Below are positions 48,103 to 57,593 of a stretch of 64,000 nucleotides of DNA, piece by piece. The notes under the pieces were generated by a model. The model was not told the origin of the DNA and did not search any database. It worked only from the letters and a program-made list of their open reading frames with translations. Positions within the stretch are counted from its first letter, which is position 1. Each line of letters starts with the position of its first letter. The position numbers were made by a program, and so were the translations under genes. Source of the stretch: Pseudolabrys sp. (GTDB taxonomy: Bacteria > Pseudomonadota > Alphaproteobacteria > Rhizobiales > Xanthobacteraceae); contig JADGGK010000001.1 of the NCBI GenBank assembly GCA_019689975.1, forward strand, positions 1 to 64,000, given 5' to 3'.

Positions 48103-49128
48103 TTGCGCACGCCAGCTACGCCAATTCCCACCGCCGCCTTCGAAGAAACCGCCACGACGCATATCGTGCTTGCCTTCGAGGACAATCGGCTCGCATCGGT
48201 TCTGTTCGGCCAATACGGCCAGAACCTCGCGCTGATCGAGCGCCGTCTCGGCGTGATGGCCGAGCAACGCGGCAACCACGTCACCGTCGACGGCTCGCGC
48301 AGCGCCTGCGAGCAGGCGCGCCGCGTGCTCGAAGGCCTGTACGAACAACTCAAGCGTGGCCGCGACCTTTCCCCTGGCGATGTCGAGGGCGCCATCCGTC
48401 AGGCCATCGCCCAGGGTTCCCTGTTCGACTACGACCCGGGCAGCGCGCCTCCCGCCTTCGAAGAGATCAACCTGCGCAAGCGTGCGGTGCGCGCACGCAC
48501 CCCGGCGCAGGACGCCTATGTGCGCGCGCTCAAGCGCAACACGTTGGTATTCGGCACCGGGCCCGCCGGCACCGGCAAGACGTGGCTCGCCGTCGCGCAC
48601 GCCGTGCAGATGTTTGAACGCAAGGAGATCGACCGCATCATCCTGTCGCGACCGGCGGTGGAGGCCGGCGAACGGCTCGGCTTCCTGCCTGGCGATCTGC
48701 GGGAGAAGGTCGACCCCTATCTGCGCCCCGTCTATGACGCGCTCTACGATCTTATGGACCCGCGCGTGGTCGAGCGCGCCCTGCAGGCCGGGGAAATCGA
48801 GATCGCGCCGCTCGCCTTCATGCGTGGACGGACCCTGTCGAACGCCTGCGTGATCCTCGATGAGGCGCAGAACACGTCGTCCATGCAGATGAAAATGTTT
48901 CTCACCCGGCTCGGCGAGAACAGCCGCATGGTCGTCACCGGCGATCCGAGTCAGGTCGATCTGCCGCCCGGGCAAATTTCCGGCCTTGCCGAGGCGGTCA
49001 GGTTGCTGGCGAATGTCGAAGGCGTCGGCCACGTCGTCTTCACGCATGAAGACGTGATCCGCCACGAACTGGTCGCACGGATCGTCGAAGCTTACGATCG
49101 CGCGCGGACACACAAGACCGGAGAATGA
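48103..49128 (+). CDS. phoH: PhoH-like ATPase
   Basis: A 341-residue P-loop ATPase of the PhoH family, linked to RNA metabolism together with YbeY. An N-terminal KH-like part (NLALIERRLGVMAEQRGN) precedes the NTPase domain with Walker A GPAGTGKTWLA and Walker B ACVILDEAQN, and the SRMVVTGDPSQVDLP motif. The start is uncertain: a TTG at 48103, 7 nt after the miaB stop, gives the family-like length, since no ATG or GTG in this frame lies between the miaB stop and the conserved domain. It overlaps ybeY by 4 nt. Confidence 0.93.
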   Translation: MRTPATPIPTAAFEETATTHIVLAFEDNRLASVLFGQYGQNLALIERRLGVMAEQRGNHVTVDGSRSACEQARRVLEGLYEQLKRGRDLSPGDVEGAIRQAIAQGSLFDYDPGSAPPAFEEINLRKRAVRARTPAQDAYVRALKRNTLVFGTGPAGTGKTWLAVAHAVQMFERKEIDRIILSRPAVEAGERLGFLPGDLREKVDPYLRPVYDALYDLMDPRVVERALQAGEIEIAPLAFMRGRTLSNACVILDEAQNTSSMQMKMFLTRLGENSRMVVTGDPSQVDLPPGQISGLAEAVRLLANVEGVGHVVFTHEDVIRHELVARIVEAYDRARTHKTGE

Positions 49129-49601
49129 GCACGCCCGTCGTCGACATACGCATCGCGTCGCCGCTGTGGAACCGCGAACCGCGGTCGGCTTCCACGGTGC
49201 GCAAGGCAATCGTCGCCGCCGCGCATCTCGCGGCGGTTTCGGCTCCGGGCGACATCAGCGTGCTGCTGTCGGACGACGAAGAGCTGCGCGCGCTCAATCG
49301 GCGCTGGCGCGGCATCGACAAACCGACCAACGTCCTCTCGTTCCCGGCCGCGGATGGGCCTGTGCCGCGCGGCGGCGACATCGCCATCGCGTTCGAGACG
49401 CTGCAGCGCGAAAGTCAAATGGAAGGCAAGCCGTTCCAACACCATCTCGCTCATCTTGCTGTGCATGGATTTCTCCACCTTCTGGGGTACGATCACCATA
49501 CTGATTCCGACGCCGAAGTGATGGAAAGCCTGGAACGGGATAGTCTTGCGCGTTTGGCTATTGCCGATCCCTACCGGACCAACGCAACGGGCAATGCCTG
49601 A
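49125..49601 (+). CDS. ybeY: endoribonuclease / rRNA maturation factor YbeY
   Basis: A 158-residue zinc metalloprotein needed for 16S rRNA 3'-end maturation and ribosome quality control. The zinc motif HLAVHGFLHLLGYDH (three His in HxxxHxxxxxH) is intact, preceded by RWRGIDKPTNVLSFPA. Its ATG overlaps the phoH stop (ATGA), and corC starts 5 nt after its stop. Length matches the family. Confidence 0.96.
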   Translation: MSTPVVDIRIASPLWNREPRSASTVRKAIVAAAHLAAVSAPGDISVLLSDDEELRALNRRWRGIDKPTNVLSFPAADGPVPRGGDIAIAFETLQRESQMEGKPFQHHLAHLAVHGFLHLLGYDHHTDSDAEVMESLERDSLARLAIADPYRTNATGNA

Positions 49602-49606
49602 TCGCG

Positions 49607-50734
49607 ATGCCTGACCCTGATCCTCCCGGTTCCGGTATTGCCGGCGACGCGCCGCGCAACCTGCCGGTTCCCGTCATCCCCTCCGCCAAGGACGAGGGCA
49701 GCTGGCTGCTGCGCGTATTGCGCAGGCTGCTTGGTTGGCGCAAACACACCATTCGTGCCGATCTGAAAGACCTGCTCGAGGCCATGAGCCCGGGCGAGAC
49801 CGGCTTCTCCCCGGAGGAGAGCCGGATGCTTCGCAACATTCTGGGATTGCGCGAGCGGCGCGTCGGCGATCTGATGATCCCGCGCGCCGATATCGTCGCG
49901 GTGCAGCAGGACATCTCTCTTGGCGAACTGATGCGCACTTTCGAGGGTGCAGGCCATTCTCGCCTTGTGGTCTACAACGACACGCTCGACGATCCCGTCG
50001 GCATGGTTCACATCCGCGATCTGATCGCTTTCATGACCAACCGGGCAACGGTTGATCCGGGAAAGAATGCCAAACGCAAACGGCCGTTGCCGGCGGGACT
50101 CGACTTCAAGTCGCTTGACCTTTCGATCCCGCTCTCCGCCACCAAGATCGTGCGCGAGATTCTGTTTGTGCCCCCGTCGATGCGCGCGATCGACCTGCTC
50201 GAGCGCATGCAGGCCACGCGCGTGCATCTGGCGCTGGTGATCGATGAGTATGGCGGCACCGACGGACTTGCGTCGATCGAGGATATAGTTGAGGAAATCG
50301 TCGGCGAGATTGCGGACGAGCACGATCAGGAGGAGACTCCGGCGGTTGCCCCGCAGCCCGACGGCAGCTATGTCGCTGACGCACGCGCCCAGCTCGAAGA
50401 CGTCGTGCGGCTTATCGGCCATGACTTCGACCTCGGCGACGCCGCCGAGGACGTCGATACGCTCGGCGGATACCTTGTCGCGCGCGCCGGCCGGCTGCCC
50501 CTGCGCGGCGAGGTCATCCCCGGCCCGGGCCTGTTCGAGTTCGAGGTGCTTGACGCGGATCCCCGCCGCGTCAAGCGTGTGCGCATCACGCGACTGAAGG
50601 AGCGTCGGGAGCGTGCGCGCGAACCGCGCCGACGCGAGTCGGACGCGGCGGGTCCGGCCCTCGGATCCGCGCCTGATCCTCAGGAGAGCGTGCGGCAAGA
50701 TCCCCGGCCGCAGGCCGGCGCGCGCAACCCGTGA
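49607..50734 (+). CDS. corC: hemolysin/CorC family CBS-domain protein
   Basis: A 375-residue soluble protein with two CBS domains (about 80-230: VGDLMIPRADIVAV, LARTFEGAGHSRLVVY type segment and IRDLIAFM, then FVPPSMRAIDLLERMQATR with VIDEYGGTDGLASIEDIVEEIVGEI) and a C-terminal CorC/HlyC transporter-associated domain (about 255-335). Such proteins modulate divalent cation export. An N-terminal Pro-rich region and a basic, low-complexity C-terminal tail are unusual but common in rhizobia. The stop overlaps the lnt GTG by 4 nt. Confidence 0.92.
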   Translation: MPDPDPPGSGIAGDAPRNLPVPVIPSAKDEGSWLLRVLRRLLGWRKHTIRADLKDLLEAMSPGETGFSPEESRMLRNILGLRERRVGDLMIPRADIVAVQQDISLGELMRTFEGAGHSRLVVYNDTLDDPVGMVHIRDLIAFMTNRATVDPGKNAKRKRPLPAGLDFKSLDLSIPLSATKIVREILFVPPSMRAIDLLERMQATRVHLALVIDEYGGTDGLASIEDIVEEIVGEIADEHDQEETPAVAPQPDGSYVADARAQLEDVVRLIGHDFDLGDAAEDVDTLGGYLVARAGRLPLRGEVIPGPGLFEFEVLDADPRRVKRVRITRLKERRERAREPRRRESDAAGPALGSAPDPQESVRQDPRPQAGARNP

Positions 50735-52320
50735 CGCTGACGCGCATCGCCAACGCCGTGGTGCTCGCGGCCGGCTGGCGGCGCGCCGGAATAGGTTTTT
50801 GCGCCGGCGCGGTTTCGGCGCTTGCCATGGCGCCTTTCAACGCTTGGCCGGTTTTGTTCGTCACCTTCCCGATCTTGGTCTGGCTGGTCGACGGCTCGGC
50901 CTCGCAGCGCTGGGACGGGGCGTGGCGCGCGGCCGCCGTCGGTTGGTGTTTCGGTTTCGGCTATTTTCTCGCCGGATTGTACTGGATCGGTTACGCTTTC
51001 CTGGTCGACGCCAAGACATTCGGCTGGCTGCTGCCTTTCGCGGTGGTCGGCCTTCCGGCTTATCTTGCGCTCTATACCGGTTTTGGCCTTGCCGCGGCGC
51101 GTTTGATCTGGGTGCGCGGCAGCCTGCGGCTGCTCGCCCTCGCCGTTGCCCTGACCGCCGCCGAGTGGTTGCGTGGCCATCTGCTCAGCGGATTTCCGTG
51201 GAACGCCTTCGGCTACGCGCTCACCCAGCCGTTGCCGCTGGCGCAGAACATCTCGCTTGTCGGCATCTGGGGCCTCACATTCGTCGCGATCGCGGTCTTC
51301 GCGAGCCCGGCCACCGTCGCCGACGATCGTCTCGACACGCCCCATCCTTATCGCGCCTTTGTGCTTGGGCTTGTCCTGCTCGCCGCGGCAGCCGGCTTCG
51401 GTCTCGTGCGCCTGCACAAGCACCCGACCCGATATGTCCCCGGCGTCGCCCTGCGCGTCATGCAGCCCAACCTGCCGCAGGACACGAAATTCAACTACCA
51501 CGCCAAGGACGAGGTGATGTCGCGCTATCTCAGCCTCTCCGACCGGATCACCGGCCCGCAATCCAAAGGCGTGCACGACGCAAACATTCTGGTCTGGCCG
51601 GAAGCGGCCTTTCCCTTTTTCCTGGCGCAGGAGCCGGATGCACTGGCACAGATCGCAAGCCTGCTCGAGCCCGGTACCGAACTCGTCACCGGCTCGGTGC
51701 GGGCGGCCACGACGAGGTCCGGTGGTCCGGTCCGCGCTTACAATTCGATCTATGTGATCGACCCTGACGGCTCGATTCGCGGCGTCTATGACAAGCTGCA
51801 TCTGGTGCCGTTCGGCGAATATCTGCCTTTTCAACACCTGCTCGAGGCGCTCGGGTTGCGGCAGCTGACCAAGGTGAGCGGCGGATTTCTCGCCGGTGAC
51901 CGGCGGCGCGTCATGGAGATCCCCGGCGCGCCGACCATGCTGCCGCTCATCTGCTACGAAGCAATTTTCCCGGGCAGCGCCGTGCCTCGCGCCGAGCGCC
52001 CCGGCTGGATCGTCAATGTGACCAATGACGGCTGGTTCGGGGTCAGCACGGGACCCTACCAGCATTTCCAGCAGGCGCGCGCACTCGCCATTGCCGAGGG
52101 GTTGCCGCTGGTGCGCGCCGCCAATACCGGCATCTCCGCCGTGATCGATCCGTTGGGGCGGGTACTGCACGCGCTCCCGCTCGGCGTCGAGGGGGTGATC
52201 GACGCGCAGCTTCCGCAGGCTCTCCCGCCGACCATCTATGCCCGCTACGGTGACGTCCCGGCGCTGCTGTTCGCCATCCTCGGCTTGGTCCTTGTCTGGT
52301 GGGAGCGCACACGATCATAA
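50731..52320 (+). CDS. lnt: apolipoprotein N-acyltransferase
   Basis: Adds the third acyl chain to outer-membrane lipoproteins. The 529-residue protein has about six N-terminal membrane helices and a periplasmic nitrilase domain with the catalytic triad Glu291 (WPEAAFPF), Lys355 (YDKLHLVPFGEY) and Cys408 (PLICYEAIFP), plus VTNDGWFG. A last membrane helix closes the C-terminus. The GTG start overlaps the corC stop (GTGA). The window encodes lipoprotein substrates such as the Wza-like protein. Confidence 0.97.
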   Translation: MTLTRIANAVVLAAGWRRAGIGFCAGAVSALAMAPFNAWPVLFVTFPILVWLVDGSASQRWDGAWRAAAVGWCFGFGYFLAGLYWIGYAFLVDAKTFGWLLPFAVVGLPAYLALYTGFGLAAARLIWVRGSLRLLALAVALTAAEWLRGHLLSGFPWNAFGYALTQPLPLAQNISLVGIWGLTFVAIAVFASPATVADDRLDTPHPYRAFVLGLVLLAAAAGFGLVRLHKHPTRYVPGVALRVMQPNLPQDTKFNYHAKDEVMSRYLSLSDRITGPQSKGVHDANILVWPEAAFPFFLAQEPDALAQIASLLEPGTELVTGSVRAATTRSGGPVRAYNSIYVIDPDGSIRGVYDKLHLVPFGEYLPFQHLLEALGLRQLTKVSGGFLAGDRRRVMEIPGAPTMLPLICYEAIFPGSAVPRAERPGWIVNVTNDGWFGVSTGPYQHFQQARALAIAEGLPLVRAANTGISAVIDPLGRVLHALPLGVEGVIDAQLPQALPPTIYARYGDVPALLFAILGLVLVWWERTRS

Positions 52321-52542
52321 GCTGTGGTTATAAAAAACATATCATATTGATTGTCCGCAATTCGCTTCCCACCCCTTATTGGTTTCCGTCCCAACCCCGC
52401 GCGGGGGCGGCATAACGACCGAATAACATGACAATTCCTCAAAACCGCCAAAGGATGACGGGGCGCGCCCGGCCAATCAAAGATTGCTTCGGGGCCAACA
52501 AATATGACATTACGGAATACGAGGGTCGCATAGGAGATTTTT

Positions 52543-52953
52543 ATGGCAAAAAAGACCCCAAATCCGATCGACAAGCATGTCGGTTCGCGCGTGCGGATGC
52601 GGCGGATGATGCTGAACATGAGCCAGGAAAGGCTCGGCGACGCTCTCGGCCTCACGTTTCAACAAGTCCAGAAGTACGAGAAGGGCACCAATCGCATTGG
52701 CGCCAGCCGGCTGCAGCAAATTGCCCATATCCTCCAGGTTCCGGTTTCTTTTTTCTTCGAAGGGGCACCGCACGGCGGGGGGACGGGTCATGCGACAGGC
52801 ATGAACGAGGCACCCTCGCCGGCCTATGTGTCGGACTTCCTGGCCACGTCGGACGGTTTGTCGCTGACCAAGGCGTTCATGCGCATCAAGAGCAGCAAGT
52901 TGCGTCGGCGCATCGTCGATCTGGTCGAACAGATCGCTGGCGAAGAGGACTAG
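52543..52953 (+). CDS. XRE family HTH transcriptional regulator
   Basis: A 136-residue regulator. Helix-turn-helix at about 13-67 (VGSRVRMRRMMLNMSQERLGDALG, FQQVQKYEKGTNRIGASRLQQIA) followed by IPVSFFFEGAP-type linker (here VPVSFFFEGAP) and a C-terminal helical part ending DLVEQIAGEED. This HTH gene between lnt and metK is a fixed feature of many Rhizobiales genomes, and its regulon is poorly known. The start ATG has AGGAG-like bases 6 to 8 nt upstream. The 220-nt gap before it is AT-rich (for example TTATAAAAAACATATCATA), so it likely has its own promoter. A small GCCCG/CGGGC hairpin follows the stop. Confidence 0.9.
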   Translation: MAKKTPNPIDKHVGSRVRMRRMMLNMSQERLGDALGLTFQQVQKYEKGTNRIGASRLQQIAHILQVPVSFFFEGAPHGGGTGHATGMNEAPSPAYVSDFLATSDGLSLTKAFMRIKSSKLRRRIVDLVEQIAGEED

Positions 52954-53280
52954 GAGCCCGTCTTCGGGCGAGCGCCGCCGGTGCCGTGAAAGTGTGGCGC
53001 GCGGCATGACCCCGGCCCTCCCCTCCCGTCGCAGAAAGAGGGGTGGTCGAGGATTGCCTGCATCGGCCGCGGACACCCCTTATCCCCTGGCAGACGAATA
53101 AAACGGCGCCTCTTGCCGCATCGCCGGGACCCAATTGGGCGATCCCGGTATCGCGCATCCCATCGCGCGCGTGGCCGGTGCCCACGGCTGCCCGCATCTT
53201 GACCTGCTGCGCGGTCGCTGCAACAAACGCCGCACCCGCCAAGGCGCGATCGACGGAAGGGCGGCACGGAGGAACGACAC
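52954..53280. other. intergenic leader of metK
   Basis: About 330 bases between the XRE gene and metK. A short hairpin GCCCG-TCTT-CGGGC begins at 52956. I looked for SAM- or SAH-binding riboswitch cores and could not recognise one with confidence. The end carries the metK ribosome site GGAGG. Confidence 0.5.
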
Positions 53281-54555
<1,275 letters not shown>

Positions 54556-54769
54556 CCGGCGTTCCCTTCGGGCAAAAACTCTGCTGTGATGCCGGGCACC
54601 GCAAGGTCGCCCGCCGCACGGCATGCCTGATATTCATGAACGGGACCGGCGCAAGCCCGCGGCGGTGGCCGAGAACGAACGCCCGGGCGCATCTGCCCGC
54701 GCGCGGGCGCAACGGACGCCGACCGGATCGACGACCGGCGCCGGGTCGACGGAAGCGGGCGGCGATTGC

Positions 54770-55468
54770 ATGAGCGAGGTCCGCGGCGATCCACGGTCGC
54801 AACGCGCCTTCTTCGGAAGGCGCAAGGGCCGTACGCTGCGCTCGCGGCAGGCCGCGCTATTCGAGACATTGCTGCCGCGCGTGGCGCTCGATTTGTCCCA
54901 GCCCGCGCCTTCGGACCTGCGCGGCTTGTTCCCCGCGGCGGAGGAGGTGCGCCTGGAGATCGGCTTCGGCGGCGCCGAGCACCTGATCGCGCAGGCGCAG
55001 GCACAGCCGCAGGTCGGTTTCATCGGCTGCGAAGCCTATTTGAACGGCGTTGCCAAGGCGCTCGCGGCCATCGACAGGCATAAACTCGGCAATCTGCGTC
55101 TGCACGTCGGCGATGCCGGCACTCTCATCGACTGGCTGCCTGCGGACGCGCTCGCTCGCATTGATTTGCTCTATCCCGATCCTTGGCCGAAGCGCCGTCA
55201 CTGGAAGCGGCGCTTCATTCAGGACGAGACCCTGCCGCGACTGGCGCGTCTTTTGGTCAAGGGTGGCGAATTGCGGTTTGCCACGGATGTCCCCGATTAT
55301 GCCGTCTGGACGCTGGCGCGGATATTGCGCTCCGACGATTTCATCTGGACCGCCACGGCCGCCGATGACTGGCGCAAGCCATGGGCTGACTTTTTCGGCA
55401 CGCGCTATGAGGCAAAGGCCAGGCGCGAAGGCCGCACGCCGGCATATTTTACGTTCCGGAAGGCCTGA
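54770..55468 (+). CDS. trmB: tRNA (guanine-N7-)-methyltransferase
   Basis: Methylates G46 in the tRNA variable loop. The 232-residue product has the SAM motif VRLEIGFGGAEHLI, FIGCEAYLNGVAKAL, and the family signature LYPDPWPKRRHWKRRFIQ, followed by the conserved GGELRFATDVPDY. The ATG at 54770 is preferred; the frame is open to 54623, but the added 49 residues are Arg/Ala/Gly-rich and not family-like. It follows metK, as in other Rhizobiales, and is convergent with the DUF2336 gene. Confidence 0.94.
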   Translation: MSEVRGDPRSQRAFFGRRKGRTLRSRQAALFETLLPRVALDLSQPAPSDLRGLFPAAEEVRLEIGFGGAEHLIAQAQAQPQVGFIGCEAYLNGVAKALAAIDRHKLGNLRLHVGDAGTLIDWLPADALARIDLLYPDPWPKRRHWKRRFIQDETLPRLARLLVKGGELRFATDVPDYAVWTLARILRSDDFIWTATAADDWRKPWADFFGTRYEAKARREGRTPAYFTFRKA

Positions 55469-55615
55469 TATCCGCCTTGCCGCGCATCGATCGGCTGCAT
55501 AGGCGCGTGGCGCCTTGGCGGTACCTCCTCCACCGCAGCGTTCGCGCCCCGATGCCGGCAACCTCGCCCCGTGCGAATCCGGCTGCGACCGTCCGCCGAT
55601 CGCGTGCCGACCTGA

Positions 55616-56695
55616 TTAATCCCCTCTTCCCTCCCGCACTTGCCAAAAACGCACGACACGCTGGGCGGTGGTCATCGTGAGCCGCTCGAAATTTTCCCTG
55701 GCGGCTTCGCGGCCGCCGTTCGACGGCCCGGGACCCTGCCGGCAATCGATCAACGCGCGCGCCGTTGTCCAGCCGAAGCCGGCGGCCCGTGCCAGGATCA
55801 GGATCGGATCGATCCGCTCCCCGCTCATCAAACGGTCGATCACCTCCACCGGCACGGCGCATATCGTTGCCAATCCTGCGATCGTCTCTTCGTAGCGGCC
55901 AGTCGCGGCGAAATCCCGGATCTGGGTTTCTCCGAGCGTTCCCTTCTCGCGCAGCTCGCGGACCGCGGCGAGCGCCTTTGCGTAGGTTCGCGACGAGACC
56001 TTGACGGCAACTTCGTCGGTCACCCGGGAAAGGATGCACCGGATTTCCGCCCGCATCTCGGGTTTGGCCCTTGCCAACAGGCGCTCGCGCACCACCTCGC
56101 TCGCCTGCGTCAGCAACTGGCGGAAAAGATGCGGCGGGATGTCTGCGCGCAGGCCGATTTTCTCGGCAAGAACGCCGTCGTCCTGCGCACGGTTCACAAG
56201 CACCGACATCGCATCCTCCGACAGCCGCGCCCGGTCATTGTCGGCGAGCGAGCGCGAAACGTCTCGGTTGCCGCGGATCACGAGAATTCCCGAAAGCGCC
56301 TCGCCGATCTCATCGCGCTTCGACAATGCGAGCAAATGGTCCTGACTTTTGGTTTCCGCGATACACAGCAGGTCTCGCTCGTCGAGCCGTGCGTGGCGCA
56401 GCACCGGTCCGGCCACGGAGATGTCATCGTTGTAGGCGAGCGTCCGGACGACCCCCGAGGGCGCGTTGGGGACAGGCGCGATCCGGCGGGCGAGCTCGGC
56501 CAGCACCCTTAGTTCAATCTCGCGGATCAGCGAGTTCATCACGTCGTCGAACAACGCGACCTGCGCCTGGTTCAGACGCGGTGCCCGTTCAAGGAAGAGA
56601 TCCGTGATCCGCCGCAATAGTTCGGCGCGCCGCTCCACCGAACCGTGTTGCAGGACCTCTTCCAATTCGGGAATGAGCGAGGCGGGTGCAACCAT
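55616..56695 (-). CDS. DUF2336 domain-containing protein
   Basis: A 359-residue, largely helical cytosolic protein of the DUF2336 family, found in alphaproteobacteria. It begins MVAPASLIPELEEVLQHGS, has HEAT-like helical repeats (RIAPVPNAPSGVVRTLAYNDDISVAGPVL; LSEDAMSVLVNRAQDDGVLAEKI) and a conserved C-terminal GFGWTTARALI. The function is not established; family members are often near signalling or cell-cycle genes. The ATG at 56695 fits the family start. It diverges from the rimP operon. Confidence 0.88.
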   Translation of the reverse strand: MVAPASLIPELEEVLQHGSVERRAELLRRITDLFLERAPRLNQAQVALFDDVMNSLIREIELRVLAELARRIAPVPNAPSGVVRTLAYNDDISVAGPVLRHARLDERDLLCIAETKSQDHLLALSKRDEIGEALSGILVIRGNRDVSRSLADNDRARLSEDAMSVLVNRAQDDGVLAEKIGLRADIPPHLFRQLLTQASEVVRERLLARAKPEMRAEIRCILSRVTDEVAVKVSSRTYAKALAAVRELREKGTLGETQIRDFAATGRYEETIAGLATICAVPVEVIDRLMSGERIDPILILARAAGFGWTTARALIDCRQGPGPSNGGREAARENFERLTMTTAQRVVRFWQVREGRGD

Positions 56696-56800
56696 CGCCA
56701 GCCTGGAACACGCCAAAAATCGGGAACTCGACGCCACTTGGCCGCGATTTAAGCGGCGGATTCTGAAGGAACGGTTAGCCTTCCGCCGCCCCCAACATCC

Positions 56801-56828
56801 TTGCAAGGGGAGAAAAAATCGCTATATT
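56801..56828 (+). promoter_or_regulatory. promoter of the rimP-nusA-infB operon
   Basis: TTGCAA (56801-56806), a 16-nt spacer and TATATT (56823-56828), in a locally AT-rich stretch. Transcription would begin near 56835 and immediately meet the terminator at 56868-56897. Confidence 0.6.
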
Positions 56829-56867
56829 TTGGCTGCTCGATACACCCTCATAACCGGATGGTTTTGA

Positions 56868-56897
56868 GAGTGGGTCCCGCCGGACCCGCTCTTTTTT
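56868..56897 (+). terminator. intrinsic terminator/attenuator in the rimP leader
   Basis: A 10-bp stem (56868-56877 with 56882-56891, one G-U pair) with the 4-nt loop CGCC, followed directly by six T (56892-56897). It is a textbook rho-independent terminator lying between the promoter and rimP on the coding strand, so it would cut off the operon unless transcription is antiterminated. Confidence 0.85.
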
Positions 56898-56957
56898 GTT
56901 ACGCCGATGACCGCGAGTAAGGGCTTTGACGATGTTGCCTCGTCCGCGAGGGCTCCC

Positions 56958-57590
56958 ATGGAGAACGAGCCTCGGCTCGTTACGGAGCCCGGTCTGGCGG
57001 CACGCGTGGCCGCGATCGCGGAGCCCGTGATCACGGACCTCGGCTATCGTCTCGTACGGGTGAAGATCTCGCGCGCGGAGGGCTGTACCGTGCAGATTAT
57101 GGCGGAGCGCCTTGACGGCCGAATGACGGTGGAGGACTGCGAGAGGGTATCGCGTGCCTTGTCGCCCGTCCTGGACGTCGCCGATCCCATCGATCGCGCC
57201 TATCGTCTGGAAGTATCTTCGCCGGGCATCGATCGACCGCTGGTTCGCAAATCCGACTTCGATCGCTACGCGGGTCATCTGGTGCGCATCGAGATGGCGG
57301 TTCCGATCGACGGCCGCAAGCGCTTTCGCGGCGCGCTCCTCGGTGTGGAGGGCGACGCCGCGCGTATACGACGCGACGACGTCAGGGAGGGCGAGGCGGC
57401 GGAAGCCTTGCTGCGCATAGAGGACATGAGCGAAGCGAGGCTTGTGCTGACCGACGAGCTGATGGCCGACGCGTTGCGGCGCGAGAAGGCGGCCAAACGC
57501 GACGCACGGGCGGCACGCAAGGATGAACGGCGCAGGGAAAGGCATTTACGGCATCGGCCGATGCGGCCGAACGTCAAAGAAGGAGAATGA
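56958..57590 (+). CDS. rimP: ribosome maturation factor RimP
   Basis: Needed for 30S subunit assembly. The 210-residue protein has the N-terminal alpha/beta domain ([62 protein letters not shown]) and a C-terminal Sm-like domain, then a basic tail ([18 protein letters not shown]). The ATG at 56958 has GAGGG 7 nt upstream. An in-frame ATG at 56907, only 9 nt after the terminator T-run, lacks a ribosome site. nusA starts 3 nt after its stop. Confidence 0.94.
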   Translation: MENEPRLVTEPGLAARVAAIAEPVITDLGYRLVRVKISRAEGCTVQIMAERLDGRMTVEDCERVSRALSPVLDVADPIDRAYRLEVSSPGIDRPLVRKSDFDRYAGHLVRIEMAVPIDGRKRFRGALLGVEGDAARIRRDDVREGEAAEALLRIEDMSEARLVLTDELMADALRREKAAKRDARAARKDERRRERHLRHRPMRPNVKEGE

Positions 57591-57593
57591 GCT

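Noticed and set aside
52954-53280. SAM or SAH riboswitch upstream of metK
   Set aside because: No recognisable core by eye; a covariance search would be needed to claim one.
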